Notes: generated by a model not told the origin, from the letters alone. 64,000 nucleotides of DNA from Sabellastarte sp. h YS-2021 (GCA_964017235.1 OZ024931.1:121531530-121595529), one strand, 5' to 3'. Counted from the first letter of the stretch, positions 9,359-22,500 are shown. Translations and numbers: made by a program.

Positions 9359-10253
9359 TTTTCCAAGATGACAAAATACAAGCATATTGGTATTATGCAA
9401 CCTGTGATAATTCTGAACATTCTACTTTGTAATTAAATAGAAACATGTTTCCATTGTGTATTTCACTCAATGTATTTATCTTATATCCTTGATATTAATT
9501 CTGTTGTGCACGTCTTGTGTCTTACATAGCATTTCTTAATAAAATATTATGTTACCAATCTTATGTGTCTATCTACTCGTTACTTTATGCTTGATACAAT
9601 ACAAAATCTTAATTCTTATTTACACAAAATTCAATGACAGGTTTTAACTGAAAACTCAAATACTTTAGGTGAAGTCACTTTGCCAGCCTTATTCCTAAGC
9701 CTAGCACTAATCATTCACTTTGCTACTGCTGCTGTTAGCACATAGTTTCTGGAATGTCACTCAAACTTTCAGTAAGTCTTGCTATTTTTACTTACAAATG
9801 GCTGGGTTTATGCTTGGGGTGAGGTTAAGGTCACTGCACAAATGCACGGGCCAAAATGGGGGTCAAAGTATTATACACTGTTGTGCACCTCTCTGGGAGA
9901 GCCCAGTGGTGATCTGTAATTTTCAAGAGCTAATGTTTAGACAATTATGATAAGGTTATTTTATATACATCAAAGTAAATCCAGTACAGCAAACCTCACA
10001 AGAAATACCTCTCAAGAAAGACAAAACTTATGTAAAGATAAACTATCAAAACAAGATAATTTAACACCACATGACCGTATTCATTTATCAACTAAAAGCT
10101 TTCAAGTTGTACAATTTATTAACTCATCTAGTTAGCAACTGAAGCATAGCTGTCAATAATAAAAATAAGTACAGTAGTCAGTTCCAGCAATGCTTATATA
10201 TTTGTGATATGAGAAATATGGCTCAAATAGGGCAGTAGAAACATTCTGGCACA

Positions 10254-11028
10254 GTCAAGGTCAAAGGTCACACCAAGGTCATACTATGATGCTTCACACC
10301 CACAACCTTGAACCAACATATCTAACAAGTAACTACACCTTATGGTTTTTCAGACAAAGCCTGGACACTATTTTACAGGTCAAGGTCAATACAGCCAGGT
10401 TAAAGGTCAATTCAAGGTCACGCCATGACGCTACATACCTACACCACCCAAACCAATGTCCCTACCAAGTATCAACTTCTTGCACCTCATGGCTTGTGAG
10501 ATATTGCCTAGACAAGATTTTAAAGGTCAAGGTCATACACAGCTATGTCAAAAGTCAAATCAATCTCACACCATGACACTGCACACCTTCAACACCCTAC
10601 CAAAGTTTCTACAAAGTATCAACTTCCTACCCCTCATGCTTTCCAAGACACAATCAACAAAATTTAAAGGGTCAAGGTCTTTACGGCAAGGTCAAAAGTT
10701 AAATCAATGTCACACCATGACACTGCATACCCACACCACTCAGCCAATTTCCCTACAACACATAAACTTTATACACCATGCAGCTTTTTCAGATACAGCA
10801 CAGACAAGATTTGAAAGGTCAAGGTCACTAAAGCAAGGTCAAAGGTCAGGATCACAGCACACCTTATCATTTGTAAGATACAGCCAGGGCAACATTTTAA
10901 ATGACAAAGCCACTAAGACAAGGTCAAATCATGGTCATACCATGATTTTCAAGGTCACTACAGCAAGGTCAAAGGTTAAATCAAGTTTACACCACACCTT
11001 ATAGTTTCTGAGATACAGACAGGACCAG
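10254..11028. repeat. AGGTCA-rich block (U4, type II)
   Basis: Same type II form as in U3. Confidence 0.85.
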
Positions 11029-11284
11029 ACTTCTTCCCACCTGTCTGCCGGCCCAATTTCAAGGAAATTATGCAGCTAATATCAGTTATGTGGCTAGAGC
11101 ACAGACACCAAAGTTTCTCAGTGGTTACATAAAACAGAAAATACAGTTTCAACAATACAACTTTTATTGATTCCATCAAATTGCTATTCATATTTACACA
11201 GTGCAATATGGTTATAATGTCTTGATTATTATCACAGATAAATGCTAAGCATAGTATTCCAAAATTTCACTCATGCAACAACAA

Positions 11285-11695
11285 CTAACAATGGACATCA
11301 GCACCATCTAAGGCTTCTAAATCCAGTTCGTCTTCAATGATGCCTTCTCTCAATAGTTTCAGGTGCAACGCATCCAACTTATCAGCATGTTGGCTGGCAT
11401 AATCATAGAACATGTTTCGGATACCATCCAGAGTAGCAATCTTCAGTCTCAAGAAGTAGCGGAAGCTCCTGCTGCTGCAATCCACAGCTCTGTCATAGCG
11501 GTTCTGTAGGTATTCTATTTCATTGTTCATCAGCACCACTTGTTTGCAAGCAAGTCTAAACTTCTTGTTCATCTGCTTCAGACTGTACAGTAACTTTTCA
11601 CCATAGTCATCATCATCCAAAAAATCAGACACACTGCTGTCCATGCTACTTTCCATCTCCAGTTCATAATCACTAATTTCCATATCTGACTCCAT
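11285..11695 (-). CDS. Gene A copy 4
   Basis: Intact, 136 aa, with the Glu90 to Asp variant shared with copy 3. Confidence 0.82.
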   Translation of the reverse strand: MESDMEISDYELEMESSMDSSVSDFLDDDDYGEKLLYSLKQMNKKFRLACKQVVLMNNEIEYLQNRYDRAVDCSSRSFRYFLRLKIATLDGIRNMFYDYASQHADKLDALHLKLLREGIIEDELDLEALDGADVHC

Positions 11696-12194
11696 GTTAA
11701 TAAAGTGCACAATTGGCAAGGTCACACAAGCTATAGCAATACCAAGAGGTTTTAGGTATATCTCTGACACACCCTACCTGGTGGGGCATATTTATACCAC
11801 ATCTGATGACACAATGACACTGATCAACTCTTGATTGCAATCGGTGCTTAACTCCAAATACTCATCATCTGACAAAAGTCAAGTCCTGCCAAAGTGGCTC
11901 CACTACCACATTGCAATTACCACCCACTCCTCAAGTGACATATCTTCTCTTCCCATTCAAAGCCTGATTTATGGCAGTTAGCCTGAACAAAGGACAATGC
12001 ATTATCAGTGGACCATTGAGCAGCCATTTCAAAGTCACTGTCAACCCATCTCAAAGGACAAATTACAATTTCAATAGCACTCAGGCCACTGGGACTTACC
12101 ACTACATGTATATATATATAGGAAGGCAATTTCAATGATGCATGTTACACCCTACCAACACAGTGATTCTGTATTTTTGTGACCTTTATTCATC
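11696..12194. promoter_or_regulatory. Bidirectional A/B promoter (U4)
   Basis: 499 bp with (TA)6 at the B TATA. It carries CTCAGGCC and TTACCAC in place of the CTCGGGCC and TTACAAC of U1, the second promoter haplotype. Confidence 0.7.
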
Positions 12195-12611
12195 ATGGAA
12201 TCTGGTATGGAACTTAATGATTATGAGTACAAAATGGACAGTAGCTTTGATACCACTGATTCAGATTTTCTGACCAATGATGATGATTATGGGCAGAACC
12301 TGTTAAATCAAATCAAACAAATGAACAAGAAGTTCAGACTTGCCTGTAAACAGGTGGTCTTAATGAATAATGAAATAGAGTACCTGCAGAATCGATACGA
12401 CAGAGCAGTTCAGCACAGCAACAGAAGCTACCGCTACTTTTTGAGACTCAAGATTGCTACCATAGAAGGAATAAGGAACATGTTTTATGATTATGCCAGT
12501 CAACATGCTGACAAATTAGATGCTCTACACGAACAGCTTCTCACTGAAGGCATCATTGAGGAGGAATTAGACCTAGATGCTCTTGATGATGAAGACATTG
12601 AAAACCCATAG
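12195..12611 (+). CDS. Gene B copy 4
   Basis: Intact, 138 aa. It has a private synonymous change at Tyr68 (TAC against TAT elsewhere). Confidence 0.85.
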   Translation: MESGMELNDYEYKMDSSFDTTDSDFLTNDDDYGQNLLNQIKQMNKKFRLACKQVVLMNNEIEYLQNRYDRAVQHSNRSYRYFLRLKIATIEGIRNMFYDYASQHADKLDALHEQLLTEGIIEEELDLDALDDEDIENP

Positions 12612-13507
12612 TTTTCCAAGATGACAAAATACAAGCATATTGGTATTATGCAACCTGTGATAATTCTGAACATTCTACTTTGTAATTAAATAGAAACATG
12701 TTTCCATTGTGTATTTCACTCAATGTATTTATCTTATATCCTTGATATTAATTCTGTTGTGCACGTCTTGTGTCTTACATAGCATTTCTTAATAAAATAT
12801 TATGTTACCAATCTTATGTGTCTATCTACTCGTTACTTTATGCTTGATACAATACAAAATCTTAATTCTTATTTACACAAAATTCAATGACAGGTTTTAA
12901 CTGAAAACTCAAATACTTTAGGTGAAGTCACTTTGCCAGCCTTATTCCTAAGCCTAGCACTAATCATTCACTTTGCTACTGCTGCTGTTAGCACATAGTT
13001 TCTGGAATGTCACTCAAACTTTCAGTAAGTCTTGCTATTTTTACTTACAAATGGCTGGGTTTATGCTTGGGGTGAGGTTAAGGTCACTGCACAAATGCAC
13101 GGGCCAAAATGGGGGTCAAAGTATCATACACTGTTGTGCACCTCTCTGGGAGAGCCCAGTGGTGATCTGTAATTTTCAAGAGCTAATGTTTTGACAATTA
13201 TGATAAGGTTATTTTATATACATCAAAGTAAATCCAGTACAGCAAACCTCACAAGACATACCTCTCAAGCAAGACAAAACTTATGTAAAGATAAACTATC
13301 AAAACAAGATAATTTAACAGCACATGACCGTATTCATTTATCAACTAAAAGTTCTCAAGTTGTACAATTTATTAACTCATCTAGTTAGCAACTGAAGCAT
13401 AGCTGTCAATAATAAAAATAAGTACAGTAGTCAGTTCCAGCAATGCTTATATATTTGTGATATGAAAAATATGGCTCAAATAAGGCAGTAGAAACATTCT
13501 GGCAGAG

Positions 13508-14288
13508 CCAAGGTCAAAGGTCACACCAAGGTCACGCTATGATGCTTCACACCCACAACCTTGAACCAACATATCTAACAAGTAACAATTCCCTACACCT
13601 TATGGTTTTTCAGACAAAGCCTGGACACTATTTTACAGGTCAAGGTCAATACAGCCAGGTTAAAGGTCAATTCAAGGTCACGCCATGACGCTACATACCT
13701 ACACCACCCAAACCAATGTCCCTACCAAGTATCAACTTCTTGCACCTTATGGCTTCTGAGATATAGCCTAGACAAGATTTTAAAGGTCAAGGTCATACAC
13801 AGCTATGTCAAAAGTCAAATCAATCTCACACCATGACACTGCACACCTTCAACACCCTACCAAAGTTTCTACAAAGTATCAACTTCCTACGCCTCATGCT
13901 TTCCAAGACACAATCAACAAAATTTAAAGGGTCAAGGTCTATACGGCAAGGTCAAAAGTTAAATCAATGTCACACCATGACACTGCATACCCACACCACT
14001 CAGCCAATTTCCCTACAACAAATAAACTTTATACATCATGCAGCTTTTACAGATACAGCACAGACAAGATTTGAAAGGTCAAGGTCACTAAAGCAAGGTC
14101 AAAGGTCAGGATCACAGCAAACCTTATCATTTGTAAGATACAGCCAGGACAACATTTTAAATGACAAAGCCACTAAGACAAGGTCAAATCATGGTCATAC
14201 CATGATTTTCAAGGTCACTACAGCAAGGTCAAAGGTTAAATCAAGTTTACACCACACCTTATAGTTTCTGAGATACAGACAGGACCAG
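13508..14288. repeat. AGGTCA-rich block (U5, type I)
   Basis: Matches the U1 block. Confidence 0.85.
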
Positions 14289-14544
14289 ACTTCTTCCCAC
14301 CTGTCTGCCGGCCCAATTTCAAGGAAATTATGCAGCTAATATCAGTTATGTGGCTAGAGCACAGACACCAAAGTTTCTCAGTGGTTACATAAAACAGAAA
14401 ATACAGTTTCAACAATACAACTTTTATTGATTCCATCAAATTGCTATTCATATTTACACAGTGCAATATGGTTATAATGTCTTGATTATTATCACAGATA
14501 AATGCTAAGCATAGTATTCCAAAATTTCACTCATGCAACAACAA

Positions 14545-14955
14545 CTAACAATGGACATCAGCACCATCTAAGGCTTCTAAATCCAGTTCGTCTTCAATGA
14601 TGCCTTCTCTCAATAGTTTCAGGTGCAACGCATCCAACTTATCAGCATGTTGGCTGGCATAATCATAGAACATGTTTCGGATACCCTCCAGAGTAGCAAT
14701 CTTCAGTCTCAAGAAGTAGCGGAAGCTCCTGCTGCTGCAATCCACAGCTCTGTCATAGCGGTTCTGTAGGTATTCTATTTCATTGTTCATCAGCACCACT
14801 TGTTTGCAAGCAAGTCTAAACTTCTTGTTCATCTGCTTCAGACTGTACAGTAACTTTTCACCATAGTCATCATCATCCAAAAAATCAGACACACTGCTGT
14901 CCATGCTACTTTCCATCTCCAGTTCATAATCACTAATTTCCATATCTGACTCCAT
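14545..14955 (-). CDS. Gene A copy 5
   Basis: Intact, 136 aa, identical protein to copy 1. Confidence 0.82.
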   Translation of the reverse strand: MESDMEISDYELEMESSMDSSVSDFLDDDDYGEKLLYSLKQMNKKFRLACKQVVLMNNEIEYLQNRYDRAVDCSSRSFRYFLRLKIATLEGIRNMFYDYASQHADKLDALHLKLLREGIIEDELDLEALDGADVHC

Positions 14956-15454
14956 GTTAATAAAGTGCACAATTGGCAAGGTCACACAAGCTATAGCAAT
15001 ACCAAGAGGTTTTAGGTATATCTCTGACACACCCTACCTGGTGGGGCATATTTATACCACATCTGATGACACAATGACACTGATCAACTCTTGATTGCAA
15101 TCGGTGCTTAACTCCAAATACTCATCATCTGACAAAAGTCAAGTCCTGCCAAAGTGGCTCCACTACCACATTGCAATTACCACCCACTCCTCAAGTGACA
15201 TATCTTCTCTTCCCATTCAAAGCCTGATTTATGGCAGTTAGCCTGAACAAAGGACAATGCATTATCAGTGGACCATTGAGCAGCCATTTCAAAGTCACTG
15301 TCAACCCATCTCAAAGGACAAATTACAATTTCAATAGCACTCAGGCCACTGGGACTTACCACTACATGTATATATATATAGGAAGGCGATTTCAATGATG
15401 CATGTTACACCCTACCAACACAGTGATTCTGTATTTTTGTGACCTTTATTCATC
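14956..15454. promoter_or_regulatory. Bidirectional A/B promoter (U5)
   Basis: 499 bp with (TA)6. It has a private G in GGCGATTTC just downstream of the B TATA run (GGCAATTTC elsewhere). Confidence 0.7.
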
Positions 15455-15871
15455 ATGGAATCTGGTATGGAACTTAATGATTATGAGTACAAAATGGACA
15501 GTAGCTTTGATACCACTGATTCAGATTTTCTGACCAATGATGATGATTATGGGCAGAACCTGTTAAATCAAATCAAACAAATGAACAAGAAGTTCAGACT
15601 TGCCTGTAAACAGGTGGTCTTAATGAATAATGAAATAGAGTACCTGCAGAATCGATATGACAGAGCAGTTCAGCACAGCAACAGAAGCTACCGCTACTTT
15701 TTGAGACTCAAGATTGCTACCATAGAAGGAATAAGGAACATGTTTTATGATTATGCCAGTCAACATGCTGACAAATTAGATGCTCTACACGAACAGCTTC
15801 TCACTGAAGGCATCATTGAGGAGGAATTAGACCTAGATGCTCTTGATGATGAAGACATTGAAAACCCATAG
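15455..15871 (+). CDS. Gene B copy 5
   Basis: Intact, 138 aa, identical protein to copy 1. Confidence 0.85.
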   Translation: MESGMELNDYEYKMDSSFDTTDSDFLTNDDDYGQNLLNQIKQMNKKFRLACKQVVLMNNEIEYLQNRYDRAVQHSNRSYRYFLRLKIATIEGIRNMFYDYASQHADKLDALHEQLLTEGIIEEELDLDALDDEDIENP

Positions 15872-16767
15872 TTTTCCAAGATGACAAAATACAAGCATAT
15901 TGGTATTATGCAACCTGTGATAATTCTGAACATTCTACTTTGTAATTAAATAGAAACATGTTTCCATTGTGTATTTCACTCAATGTATTTATCTTATATC
16001 CTTGATATTAATTCTGTTGTGCACGTCTTGTGTCTTACATAGCATTTCTTAATAAAATATTATGTTACCAATCTTATGTGTCTATCTACTCGTTACTTTA
16101 TGCTTGATACAATACAAAATCTTAATTCTTATTTACACAAAATTCAATGACAGGTTTTAACTGAAAACTCAAATACTTTAGGTGAAGTCACTTTGCCAGC
16201 CTTATTCCTAAGCCTAGCACTAATCATTCACTTTGCTACTGCTGCTGTTAGCACATAGTTTCTGGAATGTCACTCAAACTTTCAGTAAGTCTTGCTATTT
16301 TTACTTACAAATGGCTGGGTTTATGCTTGGGGTGAGGTTAAGGTCACTGCACAAATGCACGGGCCAAAATGGGGGTCAAAGTATCATACACTGTTGTGCA
16401 CCTCTCTGGGAGAGCCCAGTGGTGATCTGTAATTTTCAAGAGATAATGTTTTGACAATTATGATAAGGTTATTTTATATACATCAAAGTAAATCCAGTAC
16501 AGCAAACCTCACAAGACATACCTCTCAAGCAAGACAAAACTTATGTAAAGATAAACTATCAAAACAAGATAATTTAACAGCACATGACCGTATTCATTTA
16601 TCAACTAAAAGTTCTCAAGTTGTACAATTTATTAACTCATCTAGTTAGCAACTGAAGCATAGCTGTCAATAATAAAAATAAGTACAGTAGTCAGTTCCAG
16701 CAATGCTTATATATTTGTGATATGAAAAATATGGCTCAAATAAGGCAGTAGAAACATTCTGGCAGAG

Positions 16768-17548
16768 CCAAGGTCAAAGGTCACACCAAGGTCACGCTAT
16801 GATGCTTCACACCCACAACCTTGAACCAACATATCTAACAAGTAACAATTCCCTACACCTTATGGTTTTTCAGACAAAGCCTGGACACTATTTTACAGGT
16901 CAAGGTCAATACAGCCAGGTTAAAGGTCAATTCAAGGTCACGCCATGACGCTACATACCTACACCACCCAAACCAATGTCCCTACCAAGTATCAACTTCT
17001 TGCACCTTATGGCTTCTGAGATATAGCCTAGACAAGATTTTAAAGGTCAAGGTCATACACAGCTATGTCAAAAGTCAAATCAATCTCACACCATGACACT
17101 GCACACCTTCAACACCCTACCAAAGTTTCTACAAAGTATCAACTTCCTACCCCTCATGCTTTCCAAGACACAATCAACAAAATTTAAAGGGTCAAGGTCT
17201 ATACGGCAAGGTCAAAAGTTAAATCAATGTCACACCATGACACTGCATACCCACACCACTCAGCCAATTTCCCTACAACAAATAAACTTTATACATCATG
17301 CAGCTTTTACAGATACAGCACAGACAAGATTTGAAAGGTCAAGGTCACTAAAGCAAGGTCAAAGGTCAGGATCACAGCAAACCTTATCATTTGTAAGATA
17401 CAGCCAGGACAACATTTTAAATGACAAAGCCACTAAGACAAGGTCAAATCATGGTCATACCATGATTTTCAAGGTCACTACAGCAAGGTCAAAGGTTAAA
17501 TCAAGTTTACACCACACCTTATAGTTTCTGAGATACAGACAGGACCAG
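16768..17548. repeat. AGGTCA-rich block (U6, type I)
   Basis: Type I except for the single type II-like site noted for the unit. Confidence 0.85.
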
Positions 17549-17804
17549 ACTTCTTCCCACCTGTCTGCCGGCCCAATTTCAAGGAAATTATGCAGCTAAT
17601 ATCAGTTATGTGGCTAGAGCACAGACACCAAAGTTTCTCAGTGGTTACATAAAACAGAAAATACAGTTTCAACAATACAACTTTTATTGATTCCATCAAA
17701 TTGCTATTCATATTTACACAGTGCAATATGGTTATAATGTCTTGATTATTATCACAGATAAATGCTAAGCATAGTATTCCAAAATTTCACTCATGCAACA
17801 ACAA

Positions 17805-18215
17805 CTAACAATGGACATCAGCACCATCTAAGGCTTCTAAATCCAGTTCGTCTTCAATGATGCCTTCTCTCAATAGTTTCAGGTGCAACGCATCCAACTT
17901 ATCAGCATGTTGGCTGGCATAATCATAGAACATGTTTCGGATACCCTCCAGAGTAGCAATCTTCAGTCTCAAGAAGTAGCGGAAGCTCCTGCTGCTGCAA
18001 TCCACAGCTCTGTCATAGCGGTTCTGTAGGTATTCTATTTCATTGTTCATCAGCACCACTTGTTTGCAAGCAAGTCTAAACTTCTTGTTCATCTGCTTCA
18101 GACTGTACAGTAACTTTTCACCATAGTCATCATCATCCAAAAAATCAGACACACTGCTGTCCATGCTACTTTCCATCTCCAGTTCATAATCACTAATTTC
18201 CATATCTGACTCCAT
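17805..18215 (-). CDS. Gene A copy 6
   Basis: Intact, 136 aa, identical protein to copy 1. Confidence 0.82.
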   Translation of the reverse strand: MESDMEISDYELEMESSMDSSVSDFLDDDDYGEKLLYSLKQMNKKFRLACKQVVLMNNEIEYLQNRYDRAVDCSSRSFRYFLRLKIATLEGIRNMFYDYASQHADKLDALHLKLLREGIIEDELDLEALDGADVHC

Positions 18216-18712
18216 GTTAATAAAGTGCACAATTGGCAAGGTCACACAAGCTATAGCAATACCAAGAGGTTTTAGGTATATCTCTGACACACCCTACCTG
18301 GTGGGGCATATTTATACCACATCTGATGACACAATGACACTGATCAACTCTTGATTGCAATCCGTGCTTAACTCCAAATACTCATCATCTGACAAAAGTC
18401 AAGTCCTGCCAAAGTGGCTCCACTACCACATTGCAATTACCACCCACTCCTCAAGTGACATATCTTCTCTTCCCATTCAAAGCCTGATTTATGGCAGTTA
18501 GCCTGAACAAAGGACAATGCATTATCAGTGGACCATTGAGCAGCCATTTCAAAGTCACTGTCAACCCATCTCAAAGGACAAATTACAATTTCAATAGCAC
18601 TCGGGCCACTGGGACTTACAACTACATGTATATATATAGGAAGGCAATTTCAATGATGCATGTTACACCCTACCAACACAGTGATTCTGTATTTTTGTGA
18701 CCTTTATTCATC
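18216..18712. promoter_or_regulatory. Bidirectional A/B promoter (U6)
   Basis: 497 bp with (TA)5, the same haplotype as U1. Confidence 0.7.
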
Positions 18713-19129
18713 ATGGAATCTGGTATGGAACTTAATGATTATGAGTACAAAATGGACAGTAGCTTTGATACCACTGATTCAGATTTTCTGACCAATGATG
18801 ATGATTATGGGCAGAACCTGTTAAATCAAATCAAACAAATGAACAAGAAGTTCAGACTTGCCTGTAAACAGGTGGTCTTAATGAATAATGAAATAGAGTA
18901 CCTGCAGAATCGATATGACAGAGCAGTTCAGCACAGCAACAGAAGCTACCGCTACTTTTTGAGACTCAAGATTGCTACCATAGAAGGAATAAGGAACATG
19001 TTTTATGATTATGCCAGTCAACATGCTGACAAATTAGATGCTCTACACGAACAGCTTCTCACTGAAGGCATCATTGAGGAGGAATTAGACCTAGATGCTC
19101 TTGATGATGAAGACATTGAAAACCCATAG
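18713..19129 (+). CDS. Gene B copy 6
   Basis: Intact, 138 aa, identical protein to copy 1. Confidence 0.85.
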   Translation: MESGMELNDYEYKMDSSFDTTDSDFLTNDDDYGQNLLNQIKQMNKKFRLACKQVVLMNNEIEYLQNRYDRAVQHSNRSYRYFLRLKIATIEGIRNMFYDYASQHADKLDALHEQLLTEGIIEEELDLDALDDEDIENP

Positions 19130-20024
19130 TTTTCCAAGATGACAAAATACAAGCATATTGGTATTATGCAACCTGTGATAATTCTGAACATTCTACTTTG
19201 TAATTAAATAGAAACATGTTTCCATTGTGTATTTCACTCAATGTATTTATCTTATATCCTTGATATTAATTCTGTTGTGCACGTCTTGTGTCTTACATAG
19301 CATTTCTTAATAAAATATTATGTTACCAATCTTATGTGTCTATCTACTCGTTACTTTATGCTTGATACAATACAAAATCTTAATTCTTATTTACACAAAA
19401 TTCAATGACAGGTTTTAACTGAAAACTCAAATACTTTAGGTGAAGTCACTTTGCCAGCCTTATTCCTAAGCCTAGCACTAATCATTCACTTTGCTACTGC
19501 TGCTGTTAGCACATAGTTTCTGGAATGTCACTCAAACTTTCAGTAAGTCTTGCTATTTTTACTTACAAATGGCTGGGTTTATGCTTGGGGTGAGGTTAAG
19601 GTCACTGCACAAATGCACGGGCCAAAATGGGGGTCAAAGTATTATACACTGTTGTGCACCTCTCTGGGAGAGCCCAGTGGTGATCTGTAATTTTCAAGAG
19701 CTAATGTTTAGACAATTATGATAAGGTTATTTTATATACATCAAAGTAAATCCAGTACAGCAAACCTCACAAGAAATACCTCTCAAGAAAGACAAAACTT
19801 ATGTAAAGATAAACTATCAAAACAAGATAATTTAACACCACATGACCGTATTCATTTATCAACTAAAAGCTTTCAAGTTGTACAATTTATTAACTCATCT
19901 AGTTAGCAACTGAAGCATAGCTGTCAATAATAAAAATAAGTACAGTAGTCAGTTCCAGCAATGCTTATATATTTGTGATATGAGAAATATGGCTCAAATA
20001 GGGCAGTAGAAACATTCTGGCATA

Positions 20025-20799
20025 GTCAAGGTCAAAGGTCACACCAAGGTCATACTATGATGCTTCACACCCACAACCTTGAACCAACATATCTAACAAG
20101 TAACTACACCTTATGGTTTTTCAGACAAAGCCTGGACACTATTTTACAGGTCAAGGTCAATACAGCCAGGTTAAAGGTCAATTCAAGGTCACGCCATGAC
20201 GCTACATACCTACACCACCCAAACCAATGTCCCTACCAAGTATCAACTTCTTGCACCTCATGGCTTGTGAGATATTGCCTAGACAAGATTTTAAAGGTCA
20301 AGGTCATACACAGCTATGTCAAAAGTCAAATCAATCTCACACCATGACACTGCACACCTTCAACACCCTACCAAAGTTTCTACAAAGTATCAACTTCCTA
20401 CCCCTCATGCTTTCCAAGACACAATCAACAAAATTTAAAGGGTCAAGGTCTTTACGGCAAGGTCAAAAGTTAAATCAATGTCACACCATGACACTGCATA
20501 CCCACACCACTCAGCCAATTTCCCTACAACACATAAACTTTATACACCATGCGGCTTTTTCAGATACACCACAGACAAGATTTGAAAGGTCAAGGTCACT
20601 AAAGCAAGGTCAAAGGTCAGGATCACAGCACACCTTATCATTTGTAAGATACAGCCAGGGCAACATTTTAAATGACAAAGCCACTAAGACAAGGTCAAAT
20701 CATGGTCATACCATGATTTTCAAGGTCACTACAGCAAGGTCAAAGGTTAAATCAAGTTTACACCACACCTTATAGTATCTGAGATACAGACAGGACCAG
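20025..20799. repeat. AGGTCA-rich block (U7, type II)
   Basis: Type II with extra changes (ATGCGGC, ATACACCACAG). These are shared with the inverted units I1 and I2 and with F2-F4, but not with U3 and U4. Confidence 0.85.
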
Positions 20800-21055
20800 A
20801 CTTCTTCCCACCTGTCTGCCGGCCCAATTTCAAGGAAATTATGCAGCTAATATCAGTTATGTGGCTAGAGCACAGACACCAAAGTTTCTCAGTGGTTACA
20901 TAAAACAGAAAATACAGTTTCAACAATACAACTTTTATTGATTCCATCAAATTGCTATTCATATTTACACAGTGCAATATGGTTATAATGTCTTGATTAT
21001 TATCACAGATAAATGCTAAGCATAGTATTCCAAAATTTCACTCATGCAACAACAA

Positions 21056-21466
21056 CTAACAATGGACATCAGCACCATCTAAGGCTTCTAAATCCAGTTC
21101 GTCTTCAATGATGCCTTCTCTCAATAGTTTCAGGTGCAACGCATCCAACTTATCAGCATGTTGGCTGGCATAATCATAGAACATGTTTCGGATACCCTCC
21201 AGAGTAGCAATCTTCAGTCTCAAGAAGTAGCGGAAGCTCCTGCTGCTGCAATCCACAGCTCTGTCATAGCGGTTCTGTAGGTATTCTATTTCATTGTTCA
21301 TCAGCACCACTTGTTTGCAAGCAAGTCTAAACTTCTTGTTCATCTGCTTCAGACTGTACAGTAACTTTTCACCATAGTCATCATCATCCAAAAAATCAGA
21401 CACACTGCTGTCCATGCTACTTTCCATCTCCAGTTCATAATCACTAATTTCCATATCTGACTCCAT
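21056..21466 (-). CDS. Gene A copy 7
   Basis: Intact, 136 aa, identical protein to copy 1. It still faces a full promoter although its partner B is broken. Confidence 0.82.
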   Translation of the reverse strand: MESDMEISDYELEMESSMDSSVSDFLDDDDYGEKLLYSLKQMNKKFRLACKQVVLMNNEIEYLQNRYDRAVDCSSRSFRYFLRLKIATLEGIRNMFYDYASQHADKLDALHLKLLREGIIEDELDLEALDGADVHC

Positions 21467-21969
21467 GTTAATAAAGTGCACAATTGGCAAGGTCACACAA
21501 GCTATAGCAATACCAAGAGGTTTTAGGTATATCTCTGACACACCCTACCTGGTGGGGCATATTTATACCACATCTGATGACACAATGACACTGATCAACT
21601 CTTGATTGCAATCGGTGCTTAACTCCAAATACTCATCATCTGACAAAAGTCAAGTCCTGCCAAAGTGGCTCCACTACCACATTGCAATTACCACCCACTC
21701 CTCAAGTGACATATCTTCTCTTCCCATTCAAAGCCTGATTTATGGCAGTTAGCCTCAACAAAGGACAATGCATTATCAGTGGACCATTGAGCAGCCATTT
21801 CAAAGTCACTGTCAACCCATCTCAAAGGACAAATTACAATTTCAATAGCACTCAGGCCACTGGGACTTACCACTACATGTATATATATATATATAGGAAG
21901 GCAATTTCAATGATGCATGTTACACCCTACCAACACAGTGATTCTGTATTTTTGTGACCTTTATTCATC
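21467..21969. promoter_or_regulatory. Bidirectional A/B promoter (U7)
   Basis: 503 bp with the longest B TATA run in the window, (TA)8. It has a private C in GCCTCAAC (GCCTGAAC elsewhere). Confidence 0.7.
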
Positions 21970-22291
21970 ATGGAATCTGGTATGGAACTTAATGATTATG
22001 AGTACAAAATGGACAGTAGCTTTGATACCACTGATTCAGATTTTCTGACCAATGATGATGATTATGGGCAGAACCTGTTAAATCAAATCAAACAAATGAA
22101 CAAGAAGTTCAGACTTGCCTGTAAACAGGTGGTCTTAATGAATAATGAAATAGAGTACCTGCAGAATCGATATGACAGAGCAGTTCAGCACAGCAACAGA
22201 AGCTACCGCTACTTTTTGAGACTCAAGATTGCTACCATAGAAGGAATAAGGAACATGTTTTATGATTATGCCAGTCAACATGCTGACAAAT
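21970..22291 (+). pseudogene. Gene B copy 7, 5' fragment, broken by DIRS element 1
   Basis: Codons 1-107 are normal; the element enters within codon 108. The frame runs 11 codons into the element and stops at 22326, so a transcript could make a 118-aa product with both the coiled coil and most of the second helix but no acidic tail. The missing 3' part is at 27849-27943. Confidence 0.9.
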
Positions 22292-22332
22292 TTGAAAAAT
22301 TTTGTTGTAATTTTAATTTTTATTAGATAAAT

Positions 22333-22500
22333 ACTTACCATTTCCTGACCATTGCTATATGTTGGTGCCATCCAACTCACTGGCCAACGTTGAGAAACGT
22401 TTTAAGAAACCTTAAGAGGCCAGTGAGTGAGTGTGAACTAGCATGTCCCCCTAGTGGTCATGTGACCACGCTAGTAAACAACCTTCATTATTTTTGTTGC
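22333..22500. repeat. DIRS element 1 inverted terminal repeat, 3' side
   Basis: Pairs with 27664-27830 over about 167 bp. The outermost 41 bp (22292-22332) are unique to this end. It contains an internal palindrome GTGGTCATGTGACCAC at 22455-22470. Confidence 0.85.

Larger units (their letters stand above)
6517..9767. repeat. Tandem array unit U3 (type II)
   Basis: Period 3251. Type II units lack the 7-bp AATTCCC of type I and share many linked substitutions in the spacer and AGGTCA block, for example TTTAGACAATT in place of TTTTGACAATT. Confidence 0.95.
9768..13020. repeat. Tandem array unit U4 (type II)
   Basis: Period 3253. It is type II with one extra TA in the B TATA run, which accounts for the 2-bp excess over U3. 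Confidence 0.95.
13021..16280. repeat. Tandem array unit U5 (type I)
   Basis: Period 3260: the type I block with the (TA)6 promoter haplotype, so it is mosaic relative to U1. Confidence 0.95.
16281..19538. repeat. Tandem array unit U6 (type I)
   Basis: Period 3258. It has a private AGATAATG (AGCTAATG elsewhere) near 16440. One type II-like base in the block (CTACCCCTC near 17151) is set in otherwise type I sequence. Confidence 0.95.
19539..22291. repeat. Tandem array unit U7, first part (type II)
   Basis: Type II unit interrupted in gene B. Its remainder is 27849-28352. The two parts sum to 3257 bp, matching a type II unit with three extra TA steps, so the inserted element removed and duplicated nothing. 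Confidence 0.93.
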
